NCBI GenBank assembly: GCA_002407845.1 | Contig: DHPK01000009.1 | Span: forward strand, 201,289-215,079 | Direction of reading: 5' to 3' | Length of the DNA stretch: 13,791 nt | From: Leptolinea sp. UBA5366 | GTDB taxonomy: Bacteria; Chloroflexota; Anaerolineae; Anaerolineales; Anaerolineaceae | Part shown: one piece after another, positions 1-6,308 of the stretch | Layout of the letters: each line of letters opens with the position of its first letter | Position numbering within the stretch: the stretch's first letter is position 1 | Made by a program: the position numbers and the translations under genes | Notes under the pieces: generated by a model | Database searches by the model: none | Told to the model about the DNA's origin: nothing | Seen by the model: the letters and a program-made list of their open reading frames with translations, nothing else

Positions 1-164
1 AAAGCCTCTTCCAGCTGCTCGACATCCTGTTCGGCATCTGGGAATAACGTTAAAATATCGTCGATGGTGACGTAAGTTTTTTGCCTTCCGAGTTCAATCA
101 GTCTAGCGATTGCCGGGTAATTCTCATCATCATCAACGCCGATATTAATCAGGTCATCTTTCAT
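1..164 (-). CDS. rpoD: RNA polymerase primary sigma factor, N-terminal part (cut by window edge)
   Basis: Only the first 54 codons are in the window; the reading frame is open to the left edge. The start is ATG at 162-164, with a weak AGGA 13 bases upstream. The fragment reads as sigma-70 region 1.1, the acidic autoinhibitory domain found only in primary (group 1) sigma factors. The segment LIELGRQKTYVTIDDILTLF at about residues 22-41 matches the region 1.1 pattern (Leu-Ile, Gly-Lys/Arg, Tyr-x-Thr-x-Asp/Glu-x-x, Leu-x-Pro), followed by an acidic helix. By family knowledge the full protein would recruit core RNA polymerase to housekeeping promoters. The DNA-binding regions 2 to 4 lie outside the window, so the call rests on region 1.1 alone. 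An alternative would be another helix-rich acidic protein with chance similarity. Confidence 0.78.
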   Translation of the reverse strand, partial: MKDDLINIGVDDDENYPAIARLIELGRQKTYVTIDDILTLFPDAEQDVEQLEEA

Positions 165-204
165 TTTTGTTATTTGTTCCTATCTTTCATATAGTGCTCT
201 AACC

Positions 205-233
205 AGAATACACTTATTTTGGGGAAAATTCAA
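205..233 (-). promoter_or_regulatory. Probable sigma-70 promoter of rpoD
   Basis: On the minus strand a -35 TTGAAT (228-233) and a -10 TATTCT (205-210) are separated by exactly 17 bases. Each matches four of six consensus bases. Transcription would start near 198, giving a leader of about 34 bases before the rpoD ATG at 164. Confidence 0.45.
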
Positions 234-266
234 TACCTAATTTTTACAATCCCTGAATAAAACACA

Positions 267-296
267 AATATTGCGCGTAGTCATTTAATATTGTGC
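267..296. repeat. Two 10-bp direct repeats 20 bp apart
   Basis: AATATTGCGC (267-276) and AATATTGTGC (287-296) differ at one base and their starts are 20 bp apart, close to two helical turns. That spacing would place both on the same DNA face. They lie about 35-60 bp upstream of the candidate rpoD -35. A regulator-binding role is inference only. Confidence 0.35.
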
Positions 297-427
297 AAAG
301 ATCAACTACCAGATTTCAAGTATTTGTTTCATAAAACGGGTAAATAAACTAAATAAAGCGATAAATAAAATTCACTATTTCAGGAAATTTAAAACCAATT
401 ATCCTTGAATGAAAACCGCTTAAAATA

Positions 428-451
428 AAACGTCCCGAAAACGGGACGTTT
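428..451 (-). terminator. Rho-independent terminator after degV
   Basis: A perfect 10-bp stem (428-437 with 442-451; core CGTCCCG/CGGGACG) has an AAAA loop. On the minus strand it is followed by a U-rich tail (TTTTATTTT). It lies 18 bp beyond the degV stop codon and would end the P1-peptidase/degV transcript before the rpoD promoter region. Confidence 0.88.
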
Positions 452-469
452 GTTGTGATGAGAAAAATG

Positions 470-1318
470 TCAAACAGTGAAATAAGTGACCATGATCAAG
501 CCCGGACCCGCATGAACCATAAATGCAGGCGGCACTTTGAACAGCGGAAAGTCTGTAATCCCTAATCGTTCTGAAAATTCACGCTGGAAATATTCAATGT
601 CTTCCTTATGCAGATTGACGTTCCCAGCCATGGCAAGATGGAAGTGCTGATAATCTTTCGAGTATTCTGATTCCACGACATCGATGACCCGCGTGATTGC
701 CTTTTTAGACGTTCTTTGTTTCTCGAACACGTCAACCACGCCATCCTTGACAGTCAGAATTGGCTTAATCTGGAGGACATCTCCGAAAATTTTTGAAGCG
801 CCGCCGATTCGGCCGCCCTTGTATAAAAATTCGAGGGTGTCAACCAAGGCAAACAAACGTGTGTGTTGATTCAGCATATTGATATGGTTTTCGATCTCGT
901 CAATCGAAACACCCATGTCAGCCATCTTTTTCGCTTCGATAAGTTCCATTGCCATCGGCGGGCCGATGAATTTTGTGTCAATGACCCGAATATCAAGATC
1001 AGGGAAATCGTTCCTGGCAGTTAAGGCGCTGCGGTAGGTTCCGCTGACAAATTGCGAAGGACAGATAATGATCGCGTTGTCATTATTTTCTCTCATCTTT
1101 TCAAAGATTGGATGATATAACGCCGGCGGTGGAGCTGCTGTTTTGGGCAGGGATTTAGCTGATTTTAATTTCCTGACGTAGGTATCGGTATCAATTTCGA
1201 TGTCATCTCGATATGAAACATCTCCGAAAATAACGATTTGGGGCAAATATTCAATACTGTACGCCTTTGCTTCTTCTACAGTTAATCCCGAAGTGGTGTC
1301 ACCAATGATGATTGTCAT
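470..1318 (-). CDS. DegV family fatty-acid-binding protein (FakB-like)
   Basis: This 282-residue protein has the full length of the DegV family. In characterised members (FakB), it binds a fatty acid and presents its carboxylate to the kinase FakA for entry into phospholipid synthesis. Visible landmarks are an N-terminal GDTTSG (6-11), SGTYRSA (92-98), DTLEFLYKGGRIG (160-172) and IKPIL (184-188). Positions matching the carboxylate-binding residues of FakB appear present: Thr60, Ser92, Arg170 and His269. The usual TS-x-PSP loop reads TAAPPP (60-65), an unusual variant. The ATG at 1316-1318 overlaps the stop of the upstream P1-peptidase gene (ATGA), and an AAAGG sits about 8 bases before it, so the two are probably translationally coupled. 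No fakA-like kinase gene is in the window. The ligand is not predictable from sequence. Confidence 0.9.
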   Translation of the reverse strand: MTIIIGDTTSGLTVEEAKAYSIEYLPQIVIFGDVSYRDDIEIDTDTYVRKLKSAKSLPKTAAPPPALYHPIFEKMRENNDNAIIICPSQFVSGTYRSALTARNDFPDLDIRVIDTKFIGPPMAMELIEAKKMADMGVSIDEIENHINMLNQHTRLFALVDTLEFLYKGGRIGGASKIFGDVLQIKPILTVKDGVVDVFEKQRTSKKAITRVIDVVESEYSKDYQHFHLAMAGNVNLHKEDIEYFQREFSERLGITDFPLFKVPPAFMVHAGPGLIMVTYFTV

Positions 1319-2331
1319 GTATCTTGCCTTTCAAATTGAGAAATATCGGACGCTGCAGGAATGCCTTTGACTGATTCTGCTGTCAGTACTGCGTTTAAAA
1401 TTGCCTGCGCCACAACATGCGGGGCGAAAGCGCAGACCGCATTGACATCCGATGGCTTTTTCTGCGAGGAGACAGCGAACATCGTGTCGCCGTCAAACAT
1501 TGTGTGGGATGGCTGCACACATAAAACCAATCCATTTTGACCAGCTTGCGCCAGTTTGTTTGTTTCGTCTTTTGTCAGTTTTGCATTCGTCAGGACAGCC
1601 CCAATGACCGTGTTCTGTCTGGCTGCAAAACCGAGTGACTTTTGCCCCAAATAACTTGCCATGATCGAAAGCGAATCAGCGAAATAATCATCAGAGCCGA
1701 TTTTGACGATCGATTTTTTTATCGTCCGCGTTCCAGCAATAATCTTCCGCTGGTTTGGGGCGACGATATCGCCCAAAGCGTTGACCGCGATGATTGCGCC
1801 AATCCACACGCCTCCGCCAATTTCAACAGCCGCGTGTCCGATTCCGCCTTTCATCGCCTGACTAATCCCGAGCACTTTTCCGACAGTCGCGCCCGTTCCT
1901 GCCCCAAAGTTGCCCTGCTGCGGTTCTTCATCCGATGCATTGAGACAAGCAAGATACCCCATGGTCTGATCCGGGCGGATTTTTGGATCGCCGATCCCCA
2001 GATCCATCAGAACTGCTGCCGGGACGATCGGCACAACTGTAGGACCGACATTCACCCCTCTGCCTTCCTCTTCAAGGTATTTCATCACTCCGCCGGCAGC
2101 ATCCAATCCATAGGCAGAGCCGCCAGCCAGCAGGATCGCATTGACCGAATCCACCAAGTGAAGCGGGCGCAGTAAATCGGTTTCTCGAGTGCCAGGCGCC
2201 CCGCCGCGTTGATCGACTCCGCCAATACTGCCGTCGTCACAGAGAATGACGGTGCAGCCAGTCAGCGCATCCAAATTCTGTGCGTGACCGATTTTAAATC
2301 CCGGGACTTTATTGATCGATTGAAAAATCAT
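1315..2331 (-). CDS. P1 family peptidase (DmpA/NylC-like, MEROPS S58)
   Basis: This 338-residue protein belongs to the DmpA/BapA/NylC family of self-cleaving N-terminal-nucleophile amidases, which act as aminopeptidases or oligoamide hydrolases. Family landmarks are GVDQRGGAPGTRETDLL (38-54), AILLAGGSAYGLDAAGGV (65-82), the FGAGTGATVGK glycine loop (142-152), the AVNALGD strand (182-188) and FDGDTMFAV (279-287). The likely autocleavage site is Asn240/Thr241 in the segment RQNTVIGAVLTN, giving an alpha chain of about 240 residues and a beta chain of about 98. A Thr nucleophile after Asn resembles NylC, whereas DmpA cleaves at Gly/Ser. Asp280 and Asp282 match the conserved FDGDT acids. An in-frame TGA lies immediately before the ATG-proximal codons, so ATG 2329-2331 is the earliest usable start. 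No signal peptide is visible, which suggests a cytoplasmic enzyme. The natural substrate is unknown. Confidence 0.9.
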   Translation of the reverse strand: MIFQSINKVPGFKIGHAQNLDALTGCTVILCDDGSIGGVDQRGGAPGTRETDLLRPLHLVDSVNAILLAGGSAYGLDAAGGVMKYLEEEGRGVNVGPTVVPIVPAAVLMDLGIGDPKIRPDQTMGYLACLNASDEEPQQGNFGAGTGATVGKVLGISQAMKGGIGHAAVEIGGGVWIGAIIAVNALGDIVAPNQRKIIAGTRTIKKSIVKIGSDDYFADSLSIMASYLGQKSLGFAARQNTVIGAVLTNAKLTKDETNKLAQAGQNGLVLCVQPSHTMFDGDTMFAVSSQKKPSDVNAVCAFAPHVVAQAILNAVLTAESVKGIPAASDISQFERQDT

Positions 2332-2377
2332 TATTCAGCCTGGCTGCTCACCTTAACTTTTATTAAAATAATCTCCT

Positions 2378-2388
2378 TAATTATATCA
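2378..2388 (-). promoter_or_regulatory. Extended -10 promoter for the P1-peptidase/degV pair
   Basis: The minus strand reads TGATATAATTA, a perfect TATAAT (2380-2385) preceded by the TGn extended -10 element. No convincing -35 is found 16-18 bases upstream, which extended -10 promoters can tolerate. The start site would fall near 2373, about 42 bases before the ATG at 2331. Confidence 0.5.
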
Positions 2389-2526
2389 ATAGATTACGAT
2401 ATTAATCTGGCGCGGGTTTCAAATTCACCTGCCTTGGAGCTTATCCGAAACAAGCAGTACCTTTTGTACAACGAGACCTGTCAGACATGATTTATAGTAA
2501 AATTGAAACTGACTTAGAGATTATGA

Positions 2527-3168
2527 ATGAAATTGGAACGAATTGTAATGATGCATAATGGTGAAAAAAAGAGAATCCTGCTGGTCTTATTGTTCAGCGT
2601 GGTTCTTCTTTTTTCTTTTCATCGAGTTCGAACAGCATCTGCCCAAATTCCAACGGTAAGCATTCCAACCGTAACCAGTACGGATGCCGGGGTTGTCGTG
2701 ACAGTAAAAAATGACCCTGCCAATCCTCAGATTAATCTGCGGGCGGGTCCGGGGACAGAATATGACCGGGTTGGCACGATGGTAATCGGACAGACTGCTG
2801 TTGCCAAGGGACGCACGGAAGGCGGGCTGTGGCTGCTGATTGAATATGCCGGTGGACCGAGCGGATATGCGTGGGTCTACTCTGCGTATGTCGATTTCCT
2901 TGGAGATCTGCCGATTGTGACAATTCCTGGAACGCCGACGCCGCGCGTCACGAATACGATTGATCCGACGCTGGCTGCACAGTTTATTATTACTGTAGCG
3001 CCGACACGGCTTGCGACATTTACCCAGCCGGCACCGCTTTCCATTCCAACTTTCAGTAATGCAGGCGGAGCTCAAAGCCAGCAGTCATTTCCGATGGGAC
3101 TTGTGATTGTCTCCTGCGCCATTCTGGGGATCATAATTGGCTTGTTTACACTGGCTCAAAAGAACTAA
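2527..3168 (+). CDS. Membrane-anchored bacterial SH3 domain protein
   Basis: This 213-residue protein has a basic N-terminus and a hydrophobic stretch (17-31) ending in TASAQ, which looks like a signal peptide cleaved after Ala39. A bacterial SH3 (SH3b) domain spans about 55-125, marked by INLRAGPGTEYDRVG (69-83) and GYAWVYSAYV (113-122). A Thr/Pro-rich linker (about 130-180) follows, and then a single membrane helix (190-209) with a short KN tail. The likely topology is an SH3b domain outside the membrane, held by a C-terminal anchor. SH3b domains commonly bind cell-wall or peptide ligands, but no ligand is predicted here. Met8 or Met9 are alternative starts, with GGA about 10 bases before Met8. 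It lies 24 bp upstream of ricT in the same direction and is probably co-transcribed with it. Confidence 0.8.
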   Translation: MKLERIVMMHNGEKKRILLVLLFSVVLLFSFHRVRTASAQIPTVSIPTVTSTDAGVVVTVKNDPANPQINLRAGPGTEYDRVGTMVIGQTAVAKGRTEGGLWLLIEYAGGPSGYAWVYSAYVDFLGDLPIVTIPGTPTPRVTNTIDPTLAAQFIITVAPTRLATFTQPAPLSIPTFSNAGGAQSQQSFPMGLVIVSCAILGIIIGLFTLAQKN

Positions 3169-3192
3169 TTTTACTAAAGGACTGATCAGATT

Positions 3193-4077
3193 ATGACAGA
3201 TAAACCTATGGCGATCGTTGGCGTTCGCTTTTCAAAATTATCAAAAATTTATAACTTTGACGCATCAGATTTTGATGATATTAAACTGCATGAATTAGTC
3301 GTGGTCGAAACCAGCCGCGGAAAACAAATCGGCGAAATTGTGAAGATTGAACACACGGATGAGAATACTGGCGAGTCGCTGAAAAAAGTTGAAAGAATTG
3401 CGACTGCCGGAGAGCTGGTGTCAAAAGAGACCTGGAACATGCGCAAGGATGAAGTGATCGCTTACAGTGCAAAACGGGCAGCAGAATTAAGACTCAAAGA
3501 TATTCGTATCCTAAACGCTGAATTTAACTATGATGGAACGTACATGGTTCTGAACTATTCGAGCCAGACCGAAGAGAAAGTCGATCTCAAGTCATTGAAG
3601 TATGACATCCAAAAAGCGTTTTCGATTAACAATGTTGAAATCAAACAATTAGGTCCGCGGGATGTCGCAAAAGTGATCGGCGGGATGGGCGCATGCGGTG
3701 TGCCGTGCCGCTGTTGCTCGGCTTACCTGACAGAATTCAGCAGCATTTCTATTAAAATGGCGAAAGAACAAGGCATTTCGCTCACGCCATCAGAAATAAC
3801 CGGGATGTGCGGGAGACTGCGCTGCTGTCTTGAATATGAAAATGATTATTATGTTGAATGCCGGAAAACCTTACCGAAGAAAAAGAAAAAAGTGATGACT
3901 CCGCAAGGCGAAGGAAAAGTGATTGAGCTATTCCCGCTGCGAAATGCTGTTTTGGTTGATATTCCTGAAGTTGGCAGACGCGAATTCACCCGTGATCAGA
4001 TTACTTATGATGAAACGGTTCAGCCCCAGCCTCAACCTCAGAGAGAAAATGCTCCCGATAAAAGGCGCCAATCATGA
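3193..4077 (+). CDS. ricT: RicT/YaaT-type PSP1 domain protein
   Basis: This 294-residue protein matches the RicT (YaaT) family. In Bacillus subtilis RicT works with RicA and RicF in an Fe-S-containing complex that affects RNase Y maturation of mRNAs and phosphorelay output. The PSP1 C-terminal domain is clear in SIKMAKEQGISLTPSEITGMCGRLRCCLEYE (186-216). Cysteines cluster in CGVPCRCC (168-175) and MCGRLRCC (205-212), with one more at 223; family cysteines bind iron-sulfur clusters. A basic KKKKK turn (229-233) and a Gln/Pro-rich tail (277-283) follow. AAAGGA lies 11 bases before the ATG. The stop overlaps the nfo start (ATGA, 4 bp), indicating translational coupling. In Bacillus the neighbours are holB and yabA; neither is here, and no RicA or RicF homologue is in the window. 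Confidence 0.9.
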   Translation: MTDKPMAIVGVRFSKLSKIYNFDASDFDDIKLHELVVVETSRGKQIGEIVKIEHTDENTGESLKKVERIATAGELVSKETWNMRKDEVIAYSAKRAAELRLKDIRILNAEFNYDGTYMVLNYSSQTEEKVDLKSLKYDIQKAFSINNVEIKQLGPRDVAKVIGGMGACGVPCRCCSAYLTEFSSISIKMAKEQGISLTPSEITGMCGRLRCCLEYENDYYVECRKTLPKKKKKVMTPQGEGKVIELFPLRNAVLVDIPEVGRREFTRDQITYDETVQPQPQPQRENAPDKRRQS

Positions 4078-4913
4078 CAAAGATGAAAATCGGCTGCCAT
4101 CTTTCTGTTTCAAAAGGCTATCTGCACATGGGAGAAGAAGCGCTTTCGATTGATGCCAATACCTTTCAATTTTTCACGCGCAATCCGCGCGGCAGTCAGG
4201 CAAAAGCGTTGAATATCCCAGATATGGAAGCTTTGAACGTCTTGATGGCTGAAAATTCCTTCGCACCCATTTTAGTGCACGCCCCCTATACATTGAATCC
4301 TTGTTCAGCTGATGAGCGGACGCGAGAATTTGCGCTGATGGTGATGAAGGATGACATGACCGTTCTCGAACATGTCCCAGGTAATTATTACAATTTTCAT
4401 CCCGGCAGCCATGTCGGACAAGGGAGTGAAGCTGGTATCACGTTAATCGCATCATTGCTGAATCAGACGCTCTATTCAGACATGAAGACGCTGATCCTGC
4501 TTGAGACAATGTCTGGAAAAGGAAGCGAAGTCGGCAGATCTTTCGAGGAGCTCCAAGAAATTATTAAACGGGTTGAATTGGAACAAAAAATCGGCGTGTG
4601 TTTGGATTCATGCCATGTTTATTCAGCCGGTTATGACATAGTCAATGATTTGGACGGTGTGCTGATGCATTTTGATCAGGTTATTGGACTGGAAAGGCTT
4701 AAAGCGATCCACCTGAATGACAGCATGACCCCGTTTGCCAGCAATAAAGACCGTCATGAAAAAATTGGCGCAGGCACGATCGGCTTGGACGCGATTGTGC
4801 GGTTTATCAATCATCCTGCGCTGAAAGATTTGCCCTTTTACTTAGAAACACCGAACGAAGTCGCTGGGTACGCCGAGGAAATTCGCATCCTACGATCAGC
4901 CTGGCAGAGCTAA
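4074..4913 (+). CDS. nfo: Endonuclease IV (deoxyribonuclease IV)
   Basis: Nfo is a zinc-dependent AP endonuclease of base-excision repair that nicks DNA 5' of abasic sites and removes 3' blocking groups. The 279-residue length is normal for the TIM-barrel family. All nine residues corresponding to the trinuclear zinc ligands of the E. coli enzyme can be located: His69 (VHAPY), His109 (FHPGSH), Glu144 (LLETMSG), Asp178 and His181 (CLDSCH), His213 (IHLND), Asp226 and His228 (NKDRHE) and Glu258 (LETP). The enzyme should therefore be active. It overlaps ricT by 4 bp and is the last gene of the plus-strand trio. A second in-frame ATG, at codon 4, is a possible alternative start. Confidence 0.95.
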   Translation: MTKMKIGCHLSVSKGYLHMGEEALSIDANTFQFFTRNPRGSQAKALNIPDMEALNVLMAENSFAPILVHAPYTLNPCSADERTREFALMVMKDDMTVLEHVPGNYYNFHPGSHVGQGSEAGITLIASLLNQTLYSDMKTLILLETMSGKGSEVGRSFEELQEIIKRVELEQKIGVCLDSCHVYSAGYDIVNDLDGVLMHFDQVIGLERLKAIHLNDSMTPFASNKDRHEKIGAGTIGLDAIVRFINHPALKDLPFYLETPNEVAGYAEEIRILRSAWQS

Positions 4914-4953
4914 CCCTGAAAATAATTTTCGTTGATCTCCAATTCTTAAATAA

Positions 4954-4981
4954 AAACAGAGCCAAGAATTTGGCTCTGTTT
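4954..4981. terminator. Bidirectional terminator between nfo and pgk
   Basis: A perfect 12-bp stem (AAACAGAGCCAA 4954-4965 with TTGGCTCTGTTT 4970-4981) has a GAAT loop. The minus-strand side is followed by a T-rich tail (TTTTTATTT) and would end pgk mRNA. The plus-strand tail (TTTGTTACTT) is weaker but could end the nfo operon. Both genes converge here. Confidence 0.85.
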
Positions 4982-4999
4982 GTTACTTGAAATAATGAG

Positions 5000-6175
5000 T
5001 TACTTGTCCTGCAGTGCGGCTACACCGGGAAGTGCAATTCCTTCAAGCATTTCAAGCGAGGCGCCGCCGCCGGTTGAAATGTGAGTTACTTTGTCCGCCA
5101 GACCGGATTCCTGGATCGCTGCGACTGAGTCACCCCCGCCGATGATCGAAATGGCATTGCTGTCAGCAACGGCTTTTGCGACGTCAAACGTCCCTTTAGC
5201 GAAATTGGACATTTCAAAAACACCCATCGGCCCATTCCAAACCACCGTTCCAGCATCCTTGATCAGTTTGCTGAACTCGGCAACAGTTTTGGATCCAATG
5301 TCCAAAACCCGCCAGCCAGCAGGGACGTTGCCAGCCGGGATTTCCTGGACTTTGGCAACGTTGTCAAAAGCATCAGCGATAACCATGTCAACTGGAAGAA
5401 CCAGTTTGCTGCTGCCGGACGCCAGAATTTCTTTGGCAGTGTCAAGCGCTTCGTCCTGAACCAAAGAATCTGCCATGTCAAATCCCTGAGCTTTGAAAAA
5501 CGTGTTTGCCATTCCGCCGCCGATCAGAACTTTGTCAGCCTTGTTGAGCAAGTTCTTGATCACACCGATTTTGTCAGAGATTTTAGCTCCGCCCAGGATC
5601 GCGACAAATGGACGTTTCGGTTCTTCGACCGCACTGGAAAGATATTGGATTTCTTTTTCCAATAAAAATCCGGCGACGCCAGGTTTGAAATGAGTGACGC
5701 CTTCTGTCGATGCGTGTGCCCGGTGGGCAGTTCCAAATGCATCATTGACATAAATGTCAGCCAGACTCGCAAGCTGTTCCGCCATTTTCATGTCATTCTT
5801 TTCTTCTTCCGGGTAAAAACGGGTGTTTTCCAGAACCAGCACTTCGCCCGGTTTGAGCGCTGCTGCTGCATCTTCTGCAATTTTCCCGATGCAGTCTGAT
5901 GCAAAAGAAACTTTGTTAGGAATCAATTTTGATAGATATTCTGCGACCGGACGCAGGGAGAATTTTTCTTCCGGTCCTGATTTAGGACGACCTAAATGGG
6001 AACAAAGTATGACAGCTGCGCCCTGATCCAGCAAGTATTGGATGGTCGGGAGCGCGCCGCGGATGCGGGTGTCATCGCCGACGACGCCATCTTTCAGCGG
6101 AACGTTAAAATCTACCCGAACCAAAACCTTTTTACCGTTTACATCAATGTCACGGATGGTCTTTTTATTGAACAT
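5000..6175 (-). CDS. pgk: Phosphoglycerate kinase
   Basis: Pgk interconverts 1,3-bisphosphoglycerate plus ADP and 3-phosphoglycerate plus ATP in glycolysis and gluconeogenesis. The 391-residue length is typical. Substrate-binding landmarks in the N-terminal domain are RVDFNVP (20-26), Arg37, SHLGRP (59-64), Arg119 and HRAH (151-154). The nucleotide domain has GGAKISDK (195-202), GGGMANTF (219-226), VWNGPMGVFE (312-321) and GGGDS (346-350). An AAGAGG sits 8 bases before the ATG at 6173-6175. It follows gap, but a terminator-like hairpin lies between them (6214-6251), so expression may depend on partial readthrough or an unrecognised promoter. Only about 40 bases separate the hairpin from the start, too few for a clear separate promoter. 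Confidence 0.98.
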   Translation of the reverse strand: MFNKKTIRDIDVNGKKVLVRVDFNVPLKDGVVGDDTRIRGALPTIQYLLDQGAAVILCSHLGRPKSGPEEKFSLRPVAEYLSKLIPNKVSFASDCIGKIAEDAAAALKPGEVLVLENTRFYPEEEKNDMKMAEQLASLADIYVNDAFGTAHRAHASTEGVTHFKPGVAGFLLEKEIQYLSSAVEEPKRPFVAILGGAKISDKIGVIKNLLNKADKVLIGGGMANTFFKAQGFDMADSLVQDEALDTAKEILASGSSKLVLPVDMVIADAFDNVAKVQEIPAGNVPAGWRVLDIGSKTVAEFSKLIKDAGTVVWNGPMGVFEMSNFAKGTFDVAKAVADSNAISIIGGGDSVAAIQESGLADKVTHISTGGGASLEMLEGIALPGVAALQDK

Positions 6176-6213
6176 GATTTACCTCTTCATTTACTGAAAT
6201 TTCAAGCTGTATG

Positions 6214-6251
6214 AAAAAAGTGATCGGTTGTCCAAATCAGCCGATCACTTT
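6214..6251 (-). terminator. Terminator-like hairpin between gap and pgk
   Basis: An 11-bp stem (AAAGTGATCGG 6217-6227 with CCGATCACTTT 6241-6251) can be extended inward by three pairs, one of them a wobble, leaving a 7-base loop. On the minus strand it is followed by TTTTTT (6214-6219). It sits 57 bp beyond the gap stop codon and 38 bp before the pgk start, so it would terminate or attenuate gap transcripts before pgk. Confidence 0.85.
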
Positions 6252-6308
6252 AGTTAATCATTTAAAACGCGCACTCAAATGCTTCAGCACAAGGTTGCTG
6301 GCTGAAAA

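Larger units (their letters stand above)
165..427. other. AT-rich intergenic region upstream of rpoD
   Basis: This stretch between the rpoD start and the degV terminator holds no plausible gene. It is markedly richer in A and T than its surroundings. It contains the candidate rpoD promoter at 205-233, a pair of near-identical 10-mers (AATATTGCGC at 267-276 and AATATTGTGC at 287-296) and three copies of TAAATAAA starting at 341, 350 and 362. The length and composition suit an upstream regulatory region for a primary sigma factor gene, but no specific binding protein can be named. Confidence 0.5.

Noticed and set aside
1642..2175. Plus-strand open frame of 177 codons opposite the P1 peptidase
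   Set aside because: It lies wholly inside a well-supported gene on the other strand, has no recognisable domain and no convincing ribosome binding site. Its composition (many Arg, His, Cys, Ser) is typical of an antisense frame.
2209..2490. Open frame of 93 codons crossing the start of the P1 peptidase into the intergenic space
   Set aside because: It overlaps the peptidase 5' end and that gene's promoter, and resembles no known protein. The intergenic half reads as promoter sequence.
6252..6308. Small hairpin in the gap 3' untranslated region (TTCAGC/GCTGAA on the minus strand)
   Set aside because: The stem is only 6 bp with a 12-base loop and no T tail, so it is too weak to call next to the strong hairpin at 6214-6251.
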